From the NCBI GenBank assembly GCA_032718475.1, contig JAUCBJ010003596.1, positions 1 through 49,821 of the forward strand: a stretch of DNA of 49,821 nucleotides, given 5' to 3'. Below the pieces are notes generated by a model that saw nothing but the letters and a program-made list of their open reading frames with translations, searched no databases and was not told where the DNA came from. The DNA is from Nemertoderma westbladi. Taxonomy: Eukaryota; Xenacoelomorpha; Nemertodermatida; Nemertodermatidae. Each line of letters starts with the position of its first letter. Position 1 is the first letter of the stretch. A program made the position numbers and the translations under genes. Below, piece by piece: positions 1 to 11,300 of this stretch.

Positions 1-352
1 TAAAGAGTAAAGACACCTATAAACTAAAAATAACAATTTTCCTATCGGCATTATTATTGAACGTTAACTTCTAAATTTACAACAATCAAAATTTAAACCT
101 CCCACCCAAGCCTCCTTTATTTTTATTGGATAATTTAATTATCCTACTATAATATAAGCTAGGCCTGCAAGGTGCAGTAATGGTTTGTTGATGGTTTTTC
201 TATGACAGTATGAGATAAGACTGAAGACAGATAATATAACTGTTGCTTAAAAGCAAAAAGCAACAAACTGACAAAGGGTTTAGGTTAACACTATCACTGC
301 TGCACTGTATCAGCAGTCAGCAGTAGGCAGATACAGAGATACTGAGATAACG
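1..352. other. 5' flank of the MPND-like gene
   Basis: AT-rich sequence before the first ATG of the MPND-like gene. I see no other gene here. A TATA-like stretch lies near 148-156, about 200 bp upstream of the start codon, but such strings are common in this AT-rich DNA and I do not call a promoter. A short direct repeat of the type CAGCAGTCAGCAG sits just before the ATG (about 309-325). Confidence 0.4.
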
Positions 353-1705
353 ATGAGTGAACCGGATGACGACGGAGAAGAATACGAAGAGGAAATCGTG
401 GATGAACTTACGGGGGAGGCGCCGTTGAATATAAGCAAAACCAGTCCGGGGCCGTCTATCCTACCCAAATCGGTCACCTTAAAGATGTTAATCCGAGACG
501 GGATCCTGGACTCGGGGGACGGTGTTCTATCCATGGATTATCTCGGCACAAAGTTTATCGGGGACCTTCTCAGTTCCGGTAAGATACGATGTCCTCAGAC
601 AGAGGAGTTATTTAATTCTCCTTCATCCTTCTCTCTCTTCTGCAAACAGCAGGTGCACCCCTCGAAGAAGAGCGGCTGCGGTTGGGTTTGCGTTAAATAC
701 AAAGGGCAGCGACTCGACAGCTATAAAACCCTTTGGTACCGCCGTCATCGCCCGGAAGGCACGGTAATTCTGACCCACACCGACCCGAGTTTATCCGACT
801 CAGTTCCGACCGAACAGCCGAACCCTACGGAAACCCGATCGCGGGAGAACACCGGAACGCCGCAGAACCTTCCGCCCATAAAATCCGGTTGCAAAAAGTT
901 AAACTTCGAGGAAAACGTAGTGATGGAGTACCGCGATCTTCCTGTGGGTTCGAGAACGCTGGGATTGAATCCGCGCTCTATGATACTCCCGTCTAGCTAT
1001 CAGGATATCGGTAAATCGCAACCGTTCCTCGTGTCTGTCGCGCAGTCCGCTCTGCTAGTCATGGACCTGCACTGCCATCTCTCTATACGCGAAGTAACCG
1101 GATACCTAGGCGGCTATTGGGACCAGACCAGCCAACATCTCCTTATAGTCCGGGCGTTCCCCTGTAAACACCGCGAGGGTGACGCCCCTAGCGGCGTGGA
1201 GACCCAGATACAACAGTCTATGTCGTGGATGGGCCTTATCCCTGTCGGCTGGTACCACAGTCACCCTACCAGTTCCCCCTACCCGACGCTAAACGATATT
1301 GACTTCCAGATGGAGGTTCAGATCGAACTGGGTTCCAACTCGGATTCCTACATGCCCTGCGTCGCGTTCGTTGTGTCTCCCTCGTCTACGAACAGTCCGA
1401 AACCCTCGGGGATCCAATGCTACACGGTGTGCGCCTCGGAACCCAGACTGGAGGACTTCCCCCAGCCCATGGACGTGCAGTACACCACCCACCCGGACCC
1501 CTTCCTCACCCAGGACGTTATCAACGAGATATTCCTTGTCATCGAGTTCTATAAGACTTCCTTGTTGCGTCTCGGCCCCTCCAGCGAGTCGTGGTATAAA
1601 GACGTTTACCTCGGTAAGCTGAGGGGATCCATAGAGAAACGGCTGCCCAAAGACGGAATGGAGGCAAAGATGATAAACTACATAGACAGTTTGATTGCTC
1701 CTTAA
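353..1705 (+). CDS. MPND: MPND-like protein: RAMA domain plus MPN/JAMM domain
   Basis: A 450-residue protein. An acidic N-terminus (1-20) is followed by a RAMA-type domain (about 40-130, containing LIRDGILDSGDGVLS and a run ending in YKTLWYRRH), a low-complexity linker (140-180), and an MPN domain (about 220-400). The JAMM metal-protease motif is visible: Glu247 in REVTGYLGG, then His302-Ser-His304, Thr312 and Asp315. The usual motif is HxHx7Sx2D, so here the serine position is threonine. In vertebrates MPND is described as a probable metalloprotease-fold nuclear protein that recognises N6-methyladenine in DNA; binding is attributed to the RAMA domain. Length is close to the vertebrate protein. 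The gene is a single uninterrupted exon, which could mean a retrocopy or an intron-poor locus. The start chosen is the first ATG. The long open frame and clean domain order make this a convincing gene. Confidence 0.9.
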   Translation: MSEPDDDGEEYEEEIVDELTGEAPLNISKTSPGPSILPKSVTLKMLIRDGILDSGDGVLSMDYLGTKFIGDLLSSGKIRCPQTEELFNSPSSFSLFCKQQVHPSKKSGCGWVCVKYKGQRLDSYKTLWYRRHRPEGTVILTHTDPSLSDSVPTEQPNPTETRSRENTGTPQNLPPIKSGCKKLNFEENVVMEYRDLPVGSRTLGLNPRSMILPSSYQDIGKSQPFLVSVAQSALLVMDLHCHLSIREVTGYLGGYWDQTSQHLLIVRAFPCKHREGDAPSGVETQIQQSMSWMGLIPVGWYHSHPTSSPYPTLNDIDFQMEVQIELGSNSDSYMPCVAFVVSPSSTNSPKPSGIQCYTVCASEPRLEDFPQPMDVQYTTHPDPFLTQDVINEIFLVIEFYKTSLLRLGPSSESWYKDVYLGKLRGSIEKRLPKDGMEAKMINYIDSLIAP

Positions 1706-2737
1706 TTTATTTACTTATTGTATTTGGTGTTATATAAAATATAATATATCAATAGGAAATCAAACAGTGGCGAGCTGTTCTAACCAAAACAATAAACGAA
1801 CGTCAATAGTACAGGTAATAGTTTCATTTTTGTTTATAACAACCGTTGTCGGCTGTTATTGTCGGCTGTCGGCTGTTATTGTTGGCTGTCGGCGTAACTT
1901 TACTTACCATGCTCAGTAGTCAGTAGCATAAATTCGATTTCAACATTATTTATCTTTGATGGGTATTTTTTATTATTTTATTTATTGTGATTGTCACCAT
2001 GTTTATTTTTCATTAGGTTCGCCATTTTTTTTAAAACCATTATAAACCATTAACGATTAAATCTTTTTGTTGCTAAATACGTTATTCCAGGCCTAACAGC
2101 CGAATACAATTGCACGATCCTTCGCACTAAATATTTTTAGTTGCGTTTGCTAAATATTTAGGTTTATCTTCCATAAACTCCTAACCCTAAAACAATATGA
2201 AGCTCTACCCCTAGCTAAGAACCTAAATTTGGTTACATACCCGAATTGATGTGCAATTTATTATTATACGTCTGATTGATATTACGAGTCTCTTGTTATT
2301 TATACATTGTAAGTATAACAATGAATGCCATCCATGTTTGATGTTTTACATTGATTGTGGGGCGAGCCACGAAGTATGTGAGACTTTAGGTATAGACCTA
2401 TAATTAGTGGACCGAATGTCGACATCGTTGGATATGTTGGAACGAAACCAAACTTGGTACACATGTAGTTTATAAAAAGTTTAGAAATTCTACACACAGA
2501 CAGACTTCAATAGTTTATGTGTCGGCCGCTAGGGGGCGAATTGTCCGACACCTCGAAGTATCTACATTCTAGAACCAACCATGACTTCGTACTGCGCGAG
2601 GCCCCATGAACATGTAACAATATAAATAATTTTTGAAAAAGATTCCATAATAACCCAAACTTATTTGTTTATTTGTTTACAAGAATCAGTATTATTTATT
2701 ACTAATATGATGTGCATTGTAGGTCTGGAACAGATAC
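1706..2737. other. Intergenic AT-rich sequence with repeat remnants
   Basis: No coding region supported. An AATAAA at 1791-1796, about 85 nt after the stop codon, could serve the MPND-like gene. However, the stretch around it (AACCAAAACAATAAAC) recurs near 41,265-41,285, so it may belong to a dispersed repeat. A short imperfect tandem of GTCGGCTGTTATT occurs at 1848-1895. Confidence 0.4.
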
Positions 2738-3105
2738 GATACAGTGCAACACTCAAACACGATACAGTGCAACACTCAAACACGATACAGTGCAACACTC
2801 AAACACGATACAGTGCAACACTCAAACACGATACAGTGCAACACTCAAACACGATACAGTGCAACACTCAAACACGATATAGTGCAACACTCAAACACGA
2901 TACAGTGCAACACTCAAACACGATACAGTGCAACACTCAAACACGATACAGTGCAACACTCAAACACGATACAGTGCAACACTCAAACACGATACAGTGC
3001 AACACTCAAACACGATACAGTGCAACACTCAAACACGATACAGTGCAACACTCAAACACGATACAGTGCAACACTCAAACACGATACAGTGCAACACTCA
3101 AACAC
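2738..3105. repeat. 23-bp tandem repeat, 16 copies
   Basis: The unit starts GATACAGTGCAACACTCA and ends AACAC. The array is exactly 368 bp, 16 x 23, with essentially one substitution (GATATAGTG near 2876). The unit has no stop codon in any forward frame and 23 is not a multiple of three, so all three forward frames appear open. The resulting reading frames are artefacts of the repeat. Confidence 0.97.
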
Positions 3106-3540
3106 GATTATTTTCAGCAAATTAAAGAATAATAAATTAATAATTGTATTTATCATTAATATATGGCACATATAAAGTACAAGAATAACATTAAAGTACA
3201 CGCACTCCTACGAAATAAGATACAATTACAATTAAATATAAAATAAAAAATATGGAGACTGACATTCCTGTTTAAAGAGGGGCAGACAAACTAAATTCCG
3301 CCAAAAATATAATCACAGACTACGACAACCTCTACAATGGGAAGTTTTAATAAAGTTGCGTACTTCGAGCTTCGTAGTCGTTGTAAACCAGTGCCGTCAA
3401 ACTTGAATAAAACATTTCATACTCTATCAGTACACTGTATGTAAAGTAAAGTACCGAAAATCTAAAAACCGAAAAATAGATCTCTATAAAAATATTAATG
3501 GAAAAGATAAAGTTACAGCGGGTTTTTTTAAACCAAAAAT
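3106..3540. other. AT-rich spacer without recognisable gene
   Basis: Lies between two tandem arrays. Nothing coding, and no structured RNA or transposon end recognised. Confidence 0.4.
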
Positions 3541-3756
3541 TCCCTCTAGAGGTTACTTTTTTTACTTTAGGATACTTTTTGAGTAACTTTTTTAACTCTA
3601 GGTTACTTTTTTACTTTAGGTTCTTTATGAGTTACTTTTTTTACTCTAGGTTTTTTTTTTTACTTTAGGTTACTTTTTGAGATACTTTTTTACTCTAGGT
3701 TACTTTTTTTACTTTAGGTTACTTTTTGAGATACTTTTTTTACTCTAGGTTACTTT
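3541..3756. repeat. Imperfect T-rich tandem repeat
   Basis: About five degenerate units alternating the modules ACTCTAGGTTACTTTTTTT and ACTTTAGGTTACTTTTTGAG, with T-run length changes. It looks like an old, slippage-prone simple repeat about 240 bp past the stop codon of the CD164-like gene. Confidence 0.8.
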
Positions 3757-3994
3757 TAATTTTTACCTTCGGGTTTGGCTTTCGGCATAATGTAGATTGA
3801 CACGTTATTTTACGGTGGCTTTGAGGCCAAAGTTTGCGGGAAATAAAATTTATACACAGTACAATTATGGTGTCTGTTATTAGTTTCCATACTCAGGTAG
3901 ACTAAGTAGAAGTCGTCTCAATGTGTTGAGTATTAACTAGACGGTCTGGTCAACGTCTCTCTCCTGCGAGGCAGCAGCCGATGGCCGTGGTTGT
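3757..3994 (-). other. Probable 3' UTR side of the CD164-like gene
   Basis: Sequence immediately downstream, on the minus strand, of the CD164-like stop codon. No canonical AATAAA was found on the minus strand in this stretch, so the transcript end is not defined. Confidence 0.35.
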
Positions 3995-4133
3995 CTATAA
4001 TTTAGAATACAAGACTTTGTCTTTGTAAATGACGTAGATAAGGAATAACATCACAACAATCCCAGCAGTCAGAATCATTCCGCCGAAGAAACTAGCAGCA
4101 CTGAATGATGATTCGGTTGCTGACTCATCTGTC
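3995..4133 (-). CDS. CD164/endolyn-like protein, exon 2 (membrane anchor and tail)
   Basis: Encodes the last 45 residues plus stop. A short Ser/Thr/Glu juxtamembrane stretch is followed by SFSAASFFGGMILTAG, one hydrophobic transmembrane helix, a lysine-bearing cytosolic stub and a C-terminal YSKL. The AASFxGG entry to the helix and a terminal YxxPhi sorting signal are hallmarks of CD164/endolyn, a sialomucin of endosomes and lysosomes. The exon begins right after an AG at plus positions 4134-4135 (minus strand TTTATGTTTAG|GACAG). It enters with one nucleotide needed to finish a codon, which matches the two-nucleotide overhang left by exon 1 at 7503. The AG is at the very edge of the 44-bp tandem array, so the pyrimidine tract and acceptor come from a repeat copy. 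A reading frame running further into the array is an artefact. Confidence 0.8.
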
Positions 4134-4135
4134 CT

Positions 4136-6969
4136 AAACATAAAGCAACGATTAGGTTGTAATACAATATGTTCTGGGTAAACATAAAGCAACGATTAGG
4201 TTGTAATACAATATGTTCTGGGTAAACATAAAGCAACGATTAGGTTGTAATACAATGTGTTCTGGGTAAACATAAAACAACGATTAGGTTGTAATACAAT
4301 GTGTTCTGGGTAAACATAAAGCAACGATTAGGTTGTAATACCATATGTTCTGGGTAAACATAAAGCAACGATTAGGTTGTAATACAATATGTTCTGGGTA
4401 AACATAAAGCAACGATTAGGTTGTAATACAATGTGTTCTGGGTAAACATAAAGTAACGAATAGGTTGTAATACAATGTGTTCTGGGAAAACATAAAGCAA
4501 CGATTAGGTTGTAATACAATGTGTTCTGGGTAAACATAAAACAACGATTAGGTTGTAATACAATGTGTTCTGGGTAAACATAAAGCAACAATTAGGTTGT
4601 AATACAATGTGTTCTGGGTAAACATAAAGTAACGAATAGGTTGTAATACAATGTGTTCTGGGTAAACATAAAACAACGATTAGGTTGTAATACAATGTGT
4701 TCTGGGTAAACATAAAGCAACGATTAGGTTGTAACACAATATGTTCTGGGTAAACATAAAGCAACGATTAGGTTGTAATACAATATGTTCTGGGTAAACA
4801 TATAGCAACGATTAGGTTGTAATACAATGTGTTCTGGGTAAACATAAAACAAGGATTAGGTTGTAATACAATGTGTTCTGGGTAAACATAAAGCAACGAT
4901 TAGGTTGCAATACAATATGTTCTGGGTAAACATAAAGCAACGATTAGGTTGTAATACAATATGTTCTGGGTAAACATAAAACAAGGATTAGGTTGTAATA
5001 CAATGTGTTCTGGGTAAACATAAAGTAACGATTAGGTTGTAATACAATGTGTTCTGGGTAAACATAAAGCAACGATTAGGTTGTAATACAATGTGTTCTG
5101 GGTAAACATAAAGCAACGATTAGGTTGTAATACAATGTGTTCTGGGTAAACATAAAGCAACGATTAGGTTGCAATACAATGTGTTTTGGGTAAACATAAA
5201 GTAACAATTAGGTTGTAATACAATGTGTTCTGGGTAAACATAAAGTAACGAATAGGTTGTAATACAATGTGTTCTGGGTAAACATAAAACAACGATTAGG
5301 TTGTAATACAATGTGTTCTGGGTAAACATAAAGCAACGATTAGGTTGTAATACAATGTGTTCTGGGTAAACATAAAGTAACGAATAGGTTGTAATACAAT
5401 GTGTTCGGGGAAAACATAAAGCAACGATTAGGTTGTAATACAATGTGTTCTGGGTAAACATAAAGCAACGATTAGGTTGTAATACAATGTGTTCTGGGTA
5501 AACATAAAGCAACGATTAGGTTGTAATACAATATGTTCTGGGTAAACATAAAGTAACGAATAGGTTGTAATACAATGTGTTCTGGGAAAACATAAAGCAA
5601 CGATTAGGTTGTAATACAATGTGTTCTGGGTAAACATAAAGCAACGATTAGGTTGCAATACAATATGTTCTGGGTAAACATAAAGCAACGATTAGGTTGT
5701 AATACAATATGTTCTGGGTAAACATAAAACAAGGATTAGGTTGTAATACAATGTGTTCTGGGTAAACATAAAGTAACGATTAGGTTGTAATACAATGTGT
5801 TCTGGGTAAACATAAAGCAACGATTAGGTTGTCATACAATATGTTCTGGGTAAATATAAAGCAACGATTAGGTTGTAATACAATGTGTTCTGGGTAAACA
5901 TAAAGCAACGATTAGGTTGTAATACAATGTGTTCTGGGTAAACATAAAGCAACGATTAGGTTGTAATACAATATGTTCTGGGTAAACATAAAGTAACGAA
6001 TAGGTTGTAATACAATGTGTTCTGGGAAAACATAAAGCAACGATTAGGTTGTAATACAATGTGTTCTGGGTAAACATAAAGTTACGACTAGGTTGTAATA
6101 CAATGTGTTCTGGGAAAACATAAAGCAACGATTAGGTTGTAATACAATGTGTTCTGGGTAAACATAAAGCAACGATTAGGTTGTAATACAATGTGTTCTG
6201 GGTAAACATAAAGCAACGATTAGGTTGTAATACAATGTGTTCTGGGTAAACATAAAGCAACGATTAGGTTGTAATACAATGTGTTATGGGTAAACATAAA
6301 ACAAGGATTAGGTTGTAATACAATGTGTTCTGGGTAAACATAAAGCAACGATTAGGTTGTAATACAATGTGTTCTGGGTAAACATAAAGCAACGATTAGG
6401 TTGTAATACAATGTGTTCTGGGTAAACATAAAGCAACGATTAGGTTGTAATACAATGTGTTCTGGGTAAACATAAAGCAACGATTAGGTTGTAATACAAT
6501 GTGTTCTGTGTAAACATAAAGCAACGATTAGGTTGTAATACAATGTGTTCTGGGTAAACATAAAGCAACGATTAGGTTGTAATACAATGTGTTCTGGGTA
6601 AACATAAAACAAGGATTAGGTTGTAATACAATGTGTTCTGGGTAAACATAAAGCAACGATTAGGTTGTAATACAATGTGTTCTAGGTAAACATAAAGCAA
6701 CGATTAGGTTGTAATACAATGCGTTCTGGGTAAACATAAAGCAACGATTAGGTTGTAATACAATGTGTTCTGGGTAAACATAAAGCAACAATTAGGTTGT
6801 AATACAATGTGTTCTGGGTAAACATAAAGCAACGATTAGGTTGTAATACAATGTGTTCTGGGTAAACATAAAGCAACGATTAGGTTGTAATACAATGTGT
6901 TCTGGGTAAACATAAAACAGCGATTAGGTTGTAATACAATGTGTTCTGGGTAAACATAAAGCAACGATT
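4136..6969. repeat. 44-bp minisatellite, about 64 copies, in the CD164-like intron
   Basis: The period is 44 bp: 2,834 bp is about 64.4 units. In gene orientation (minus) each unit contains CCTAATCG, then TTGCTTTATGTTTACCCAG and then AACACATTG. That is a branch-point-like CTAAT, a pyrimidine-rich stretch and a CAG, i.e. a pseudo 3' splice site. Variants recur in linked sets (GTAACGAATAGG followed by TTCTGGGAAAACAT at about 4441-4500, 5351-5420, 5541-5600 and 5985-6040), which indicates higher-order amplification. Because 44 is not a multiple of three, minus-strand frames show a 44-residue period and are not genes. Confidence 0.95.
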
Positions 6970-7139
6970 CCTATTGCATGAAGGCCTACAGTAGCTAATG
7001 ATGAATGGGTACTGTTGTTGTGTACAGTAGATACACCGAGTGGTGTAGGCCTATAATCAGTAGTTACACCAATGAACGTAGTGAGTGAGTGAAAATTGGC
7101 GTACCGTATATATATATTTTGTATATATTTTTATAATTT

Positions 7140-7480
7140 TAATGGATTTAATTTCGCTCTACCAAGTCGCCAGGGCGACATATTTTCTTATTATATATCG
7201 CTGTGCGACATTATTTTTCAGTAAGTCCCTACGCCATACATTTACTATGTAGTGTATGTCCAGTATGTCACTGCGTCATTATTAGGTTGTTCTAGAAAGT
7301 TTAAGTGCATAACTACAAATAAATCCCCACAAATAAATAAAATTAGATTCGCCATTGTTCATAATTAGCACTTTAAAGCTTTTACGGCCCTCGTTCTATT
7401 ATTTCCCTCGCTGTCGCTTGGGAAACAAAATCACTCGTGCCGTAACGCTATAAAGTGCTATTTTATGAACAATGACGTAT
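7140..7480 (-). repeat. MITE-like dispersed repeat, copy 1 (in the CD164-like intron)
   Basis: In reverse orientation this resembles 40,910-41,460. Shared landmarks are AAATATGTCGCCCTGGCGA, ATGCACTTAAA followed by TTCTAGAA and AACCTAATAAT, and CATTGTTCATAATTAGCACT. Within the copy, the arms around 7353-7376 and 7444-7474 form an imperfect inverted repeat (GTTCATAATTAGCACTTTA against TAAAGTGCTATTTTATGAAC), so part of it can fold back. Confidence 0.65.
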
Positions 7481-7502
7481 ATACAGTAGTTATTTGGCTT
7501 AC

Positions 7503-7783
7503 TTAGTATTTTCATCATCGGGATTGAGATTCTCACAGGAATCGTTGTTGACCACCTCGGACTCTCCGCAGTCTATTCCTTCCGATACGTAGGCGCATTT
7601 ACCGAGACCTATAACTCCCTGACAAACCAGCCAATGGCAATCCGTGTTAAACTCCCTACACGCCGTGCAATTAGCGAACTTGGGACAACTGTCGCTTACA
7701 TCCATTTCCTTTGTGGTATCGCCGCAAACGTGTGCAACAAAAGTAAGAAATATTACTGACGCTAATAGTCTTATTATATCCAT
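7503..7783 (-). CDS. CD164/endolyn-like protein, exon 1 (signal peptide and Cys-rich ectodomain)
   Basis: Starting from the Met at 7783 (MDIIRLLASVIFLTF), the exon encodes a signal peptide and then an acidic, cysteine-rich ectodomain. The order is CPKFANCTACREFNTDCHWLVC, followed by KCAYVSEGIDCGE and NDSC. The C-x5-C-x2-C spacing followed by an aromatic CHWxxC core is the pattern of CD164 family extracellular domains. The exon stops at a strong donor (minus strand ACTAA|GTAAGC at 7503/7502) in phase 2, which joins exon 2 (3995-4133) in frame for a 139-residue type I membrane protein. An upstream in-frame Met at 7822 would add 13 residues; I prefer the inner Met because it gives a normal signal peptide. 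Family assignment rests on domain pattern only. No long mucin stalk is present, so this is a short family member. Confidence 0.78.
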
Positions 7784-7822
7784 TGTGTTTAATAATGTAT
7801 AAAAATATAATTTACCACCCAT

Positions 7823-8312
7823 GTACTGCAGGCCTACAGTAACCAGTACCAGTAGCTTTTAACAGCAGGCTTACGCCTACATTATTTATTGCTATTTATG
7901 GCAACTCATGTGGGTACTGTATTTCCCTGCGTGAGGCAAAAATTAGCGACTAATCCTCTAACCATCAATCATAACGAGGGGTCAGATTCTCATAGTCGAG
8001 TTTGGCCTCCCCTGGGGGTCGTTAGGGGAGATCATCACATAGCCTTTATCACTTTACTATTGCAAAACAACAATAATTAAATTAAGTTGTAATTGATATT
8101 GTACATCCACATACTGTACATGTACATCCATATTTGGCTATCGTATCAATCGTATTAAACGTATCAATGGTATGCGTTGTCCCAGTTACAGCTGACTAAG
8201 TTTATAGAGTTGTGTCAAATACATTTCCTTTCAATTTCTTTCCTGTGTCTATGGAGATAGTCAACATTCAAGAAAGTTTACTCAACCCATTTCCACTGCC
8301 ACAACATAGAAA
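7823..8312. other. Flank between the CD164-like gene and the 7-kb minisatellite
   Basis: Upstream side of the CD164-like gene. A short open frame on the plus strand at 7889-8080 has no recognisable domain. I see no convincing promoter element. Confidence 0.35.
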
Positions 8313-11300
8313 GTGAAATGTAGTGCCCTTCAGGATTGCACCCGCCCAGTGTAGTATAGTGAAATGTAGTGCCCTTCAGGATTGCACCCTCCCAGTGTAG
8401 TATAGTGAAATGTAGTGCCCTTCAGGATTGCACCCGTCCAGTGTAGTATAGTGAAATGTAGTGCCCTTCAGGATTGCATCCGTCCAGTGTAGTATAGTGC
8501 CCTTCAGGATTGCACCCGTCCAGTGTAGTATAGTGCCCTTCAGGATTGCACCCGTCCAGTGTAGTATAGTGAAATGTAGTGCCCTTCAGGATTGCACCCG
8601 TCCAGTGTAGTATAGTGCCCTTCAGGATTGCACCTGTCCAGTGTAGTATAGTGAAATGTAGTGCCCTTCAGGATTGCACACGTCCAGTGTAGTATAGTGA
8701 AATGTAGTGCCCTTCAGGATTGCACCCGTCCAGTGTAGTATAGTGCCCTTCAGGATTGCAGCCTCCCAGTGTAGTATAGTGAAATGTAGTGCCCTTCATG
8801 ATTGCACCCTCCCAGTGTAGTATAGTGAAATGTAGTGCCCTTCAGGATTGCACCCGTCCAGTGTAGTATAGTGCCCTTCAGGATTGCACCTGTCCAGTGT
8901 AGTATAGTGAAATGTAGTGCCCTTCAGGATTGCATCCGTCCAGTGTAGTATAGTGAAATGTAGTGCCCTTCAGGATTGCACCCGTCCAGTGTAGTATAGT
9001 GCCCTTCAGGATTGCAGCCTCCCAGTGTAGTATAGTGAAATGTAGTGCCCTTCATGATTGCATCCGTCCAGTGTAGTATAGTGAAATGTAGTGCCCTTCA
9101 GGATTGCACCCGTCCAGTGTAGTATAGTGAAATGTAGTGCCCTTCAGGATTGCATCCGTCCAGTGTAGTATAGTGCCCTTCAGGATTGCACCCGTCCAGT
9201 GTAGTATAGTGCCCTTCAGGATTGCACCCGTCCAGTGTAGTATAGTGAAATGTAGTGCCCTTCAGGATTGCACCCGTCCAGTGTAGTATAGTGCCCTTCA
9301 GGATTGCACCCGTCCAGTGTAGTATAGTGCCCTTCAGGATTGCACCCGTCCAGTGTAGTATAGTGAAATGTAGTGCCCTTCAGGATTGCACCCGTCCAGT
9401 GTAGTATAGTGCCCTTCAGGATTGCACCCGTCCAGTGTAGTATAGTGAAATGTAGTGCCCTTCAGGATTGCACCCGTCCAGTGTAGTATAGTGCCCTTCA
9501 GGATTGCACCTGTCCAGTGTAGTATAGTGAAATGTAGTGCCCTTCAGGATTGCACCCGTCCAGTGTAGTATAGTGCCCTTCAGGATTGCACCCGTCCAGT
9601 GTAGTATAGTGCCCTTCAGGATTGCACCCGTCCAGTGTAGTATAGTGAAATGTAGTGCCCTTCAGGATTGCACCCGTCCAGTGTAGTATAGTGCCCTTCA
9701 GGATTGCACCTGTCCAGTGTAGTATAGTGAAATGTAGTGCCCTTCAGGATTGCACCCGTCCAGTGTAGTATAGTGCCCTTCAGGATTGCAGCCTCCCAGT
9801 GTAGTATAGTGAAATGTAGTGCCCTTCAGGATTGCATCCGTCCAGTGTAGTATAGTGCCCTTCAGGATTGCACCCGTCCAGTGTAGTATAGTGCCCTTCA
9901 GGATTGCACCCGTCCAGTGTAGTATAGTGAAATGTAGTGCCCTTCAGGATTGCACCCGTCCAGTGTAGTATAGTGCCCTTCAGGATTGCACCCGTCCAGT
10001 GTAGTATAGTGAAATGTAGTGCCCTTCAGGATTGCACCCGTCCAGTGTAGTATTGTGCCCTTCAGGATTGCACCTGTCCAGTGTAGTATAGTGAAATGTA
10101 GTGCCCTTCAGGATTGCACCCGTCCAGTGTAGTATAGTGCCCTTCAGGATTGCAGCCTCCCAGTGTAGTATAGTGAAATGTAGTGCCCTTCAGGATTGCA
10201 TCCGTCCAGTGTAGTATAGTGAAATGTAGTGCCCTTCAGGATTGCACCCGTCCAGTGTAGTATAGTGAAATGTAATGCCCTTCAGGATTGCATCCGTCCA
10301 GTGTAGTATAGTGCCCTTCAGGATTGCACCCGTCCAGTGTAGTATAGTGCCCTTCAGGATTGCACCCGTCCAGTGTAGTATAGTGAAATGTAGTGCCCTT
10401 CAGGATTGCACCCGTCCAGTGTAGTATAATGCCCTTCAGGATTGCACCCGCCCAGTGTAGTATAGTGAAATGTAGTGCCCTTCAGGATTGCACCCGTCCA
10501 GTGTAGTATAGTGCCCTTCAGGATTGCACCCGCCCAGTGTAGTATAGTGAAATGTAGTGCCCTTCAGGATTGCACCCGTCCAGTGTAGTATACTGAAATG
10601 TAGTGCCCTTCAGGATTGCACCCTCCCAGTGTAGTATAGTGCCCTTCAGGATTGCACCCTCCCAGTGTAGTATACTGAAATGTAGTGCTCTTCAGGATTG
10701 CATCCGCCTAGTGTAGTATAGTGCCCTTCAGGATTGCACCCGCCCAGTGTAGTATAGTGAAATGTAGTGCCCTTCAGGATTGCACCCGCCCAGTGTAGTA
10801 TAGTGCCCTTCAGGATTGCACCCGCCCAGTGTAGTATAGTGCCCTTCAGGATTGCACCCGTCCAGTGTAGTATAGTTAAATGTAGTGCCCTTCAGGATTG
10901 CACCCGCCCAGTGTAGTATAGTGCCCTTCAGGATTGCACCCTCCCAGTGTAGTATACTGAAATGTAGTGCTCTTCAGGATTGCATCCGCCTAGTGTAGTA
11001 TAGTGCCCTTCAGGATTGCACCCGCCCAGTGTAGTATAGTGAAATGTAGTGCCCTTCAGGATTGCACCCGCCCAGTGTAGTATAGTGCCCTTCAGGATTG
11101 CACCCGTCCAGTGTAGTATAGTGAAATGTAGTGCCCTTCAGGATTGCACCCGCCCAGTGTAGTATAGTGCCCTTCAGGATTGCACCCGTCCAGTGTAGTA
11201 TAGTGAAATGTAGTGCCCTTCAGGATTGCACCCGCCCAGTGTAGTATAGTGCCCTTCAGGATTGCACCCGCCCAGTGTAGTATAGTGCCCTTCAGGATTG

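Noticed and set aside
310-534. Ser-rich minus-strand frame over the MPND-like start
   Set aside because: Antisense shadow of the acidic N-terminus of the MPND-like protein.
2665-3175. Overlapping forward open frames with a 23-residue peptide period
   Set aside because: They are created by a stop-free 23-bp unit in a 16-copy array; all three frames are equally open, and the flanks have no coding character.
4328-6128. Several minus-strand frames encoding YVYPEHIVLQPNRCF-type repeats
   Set aside because: Artefacts of the 44-bp array inside the CD164-like intron; frames open and close with single-base variants of the unit.
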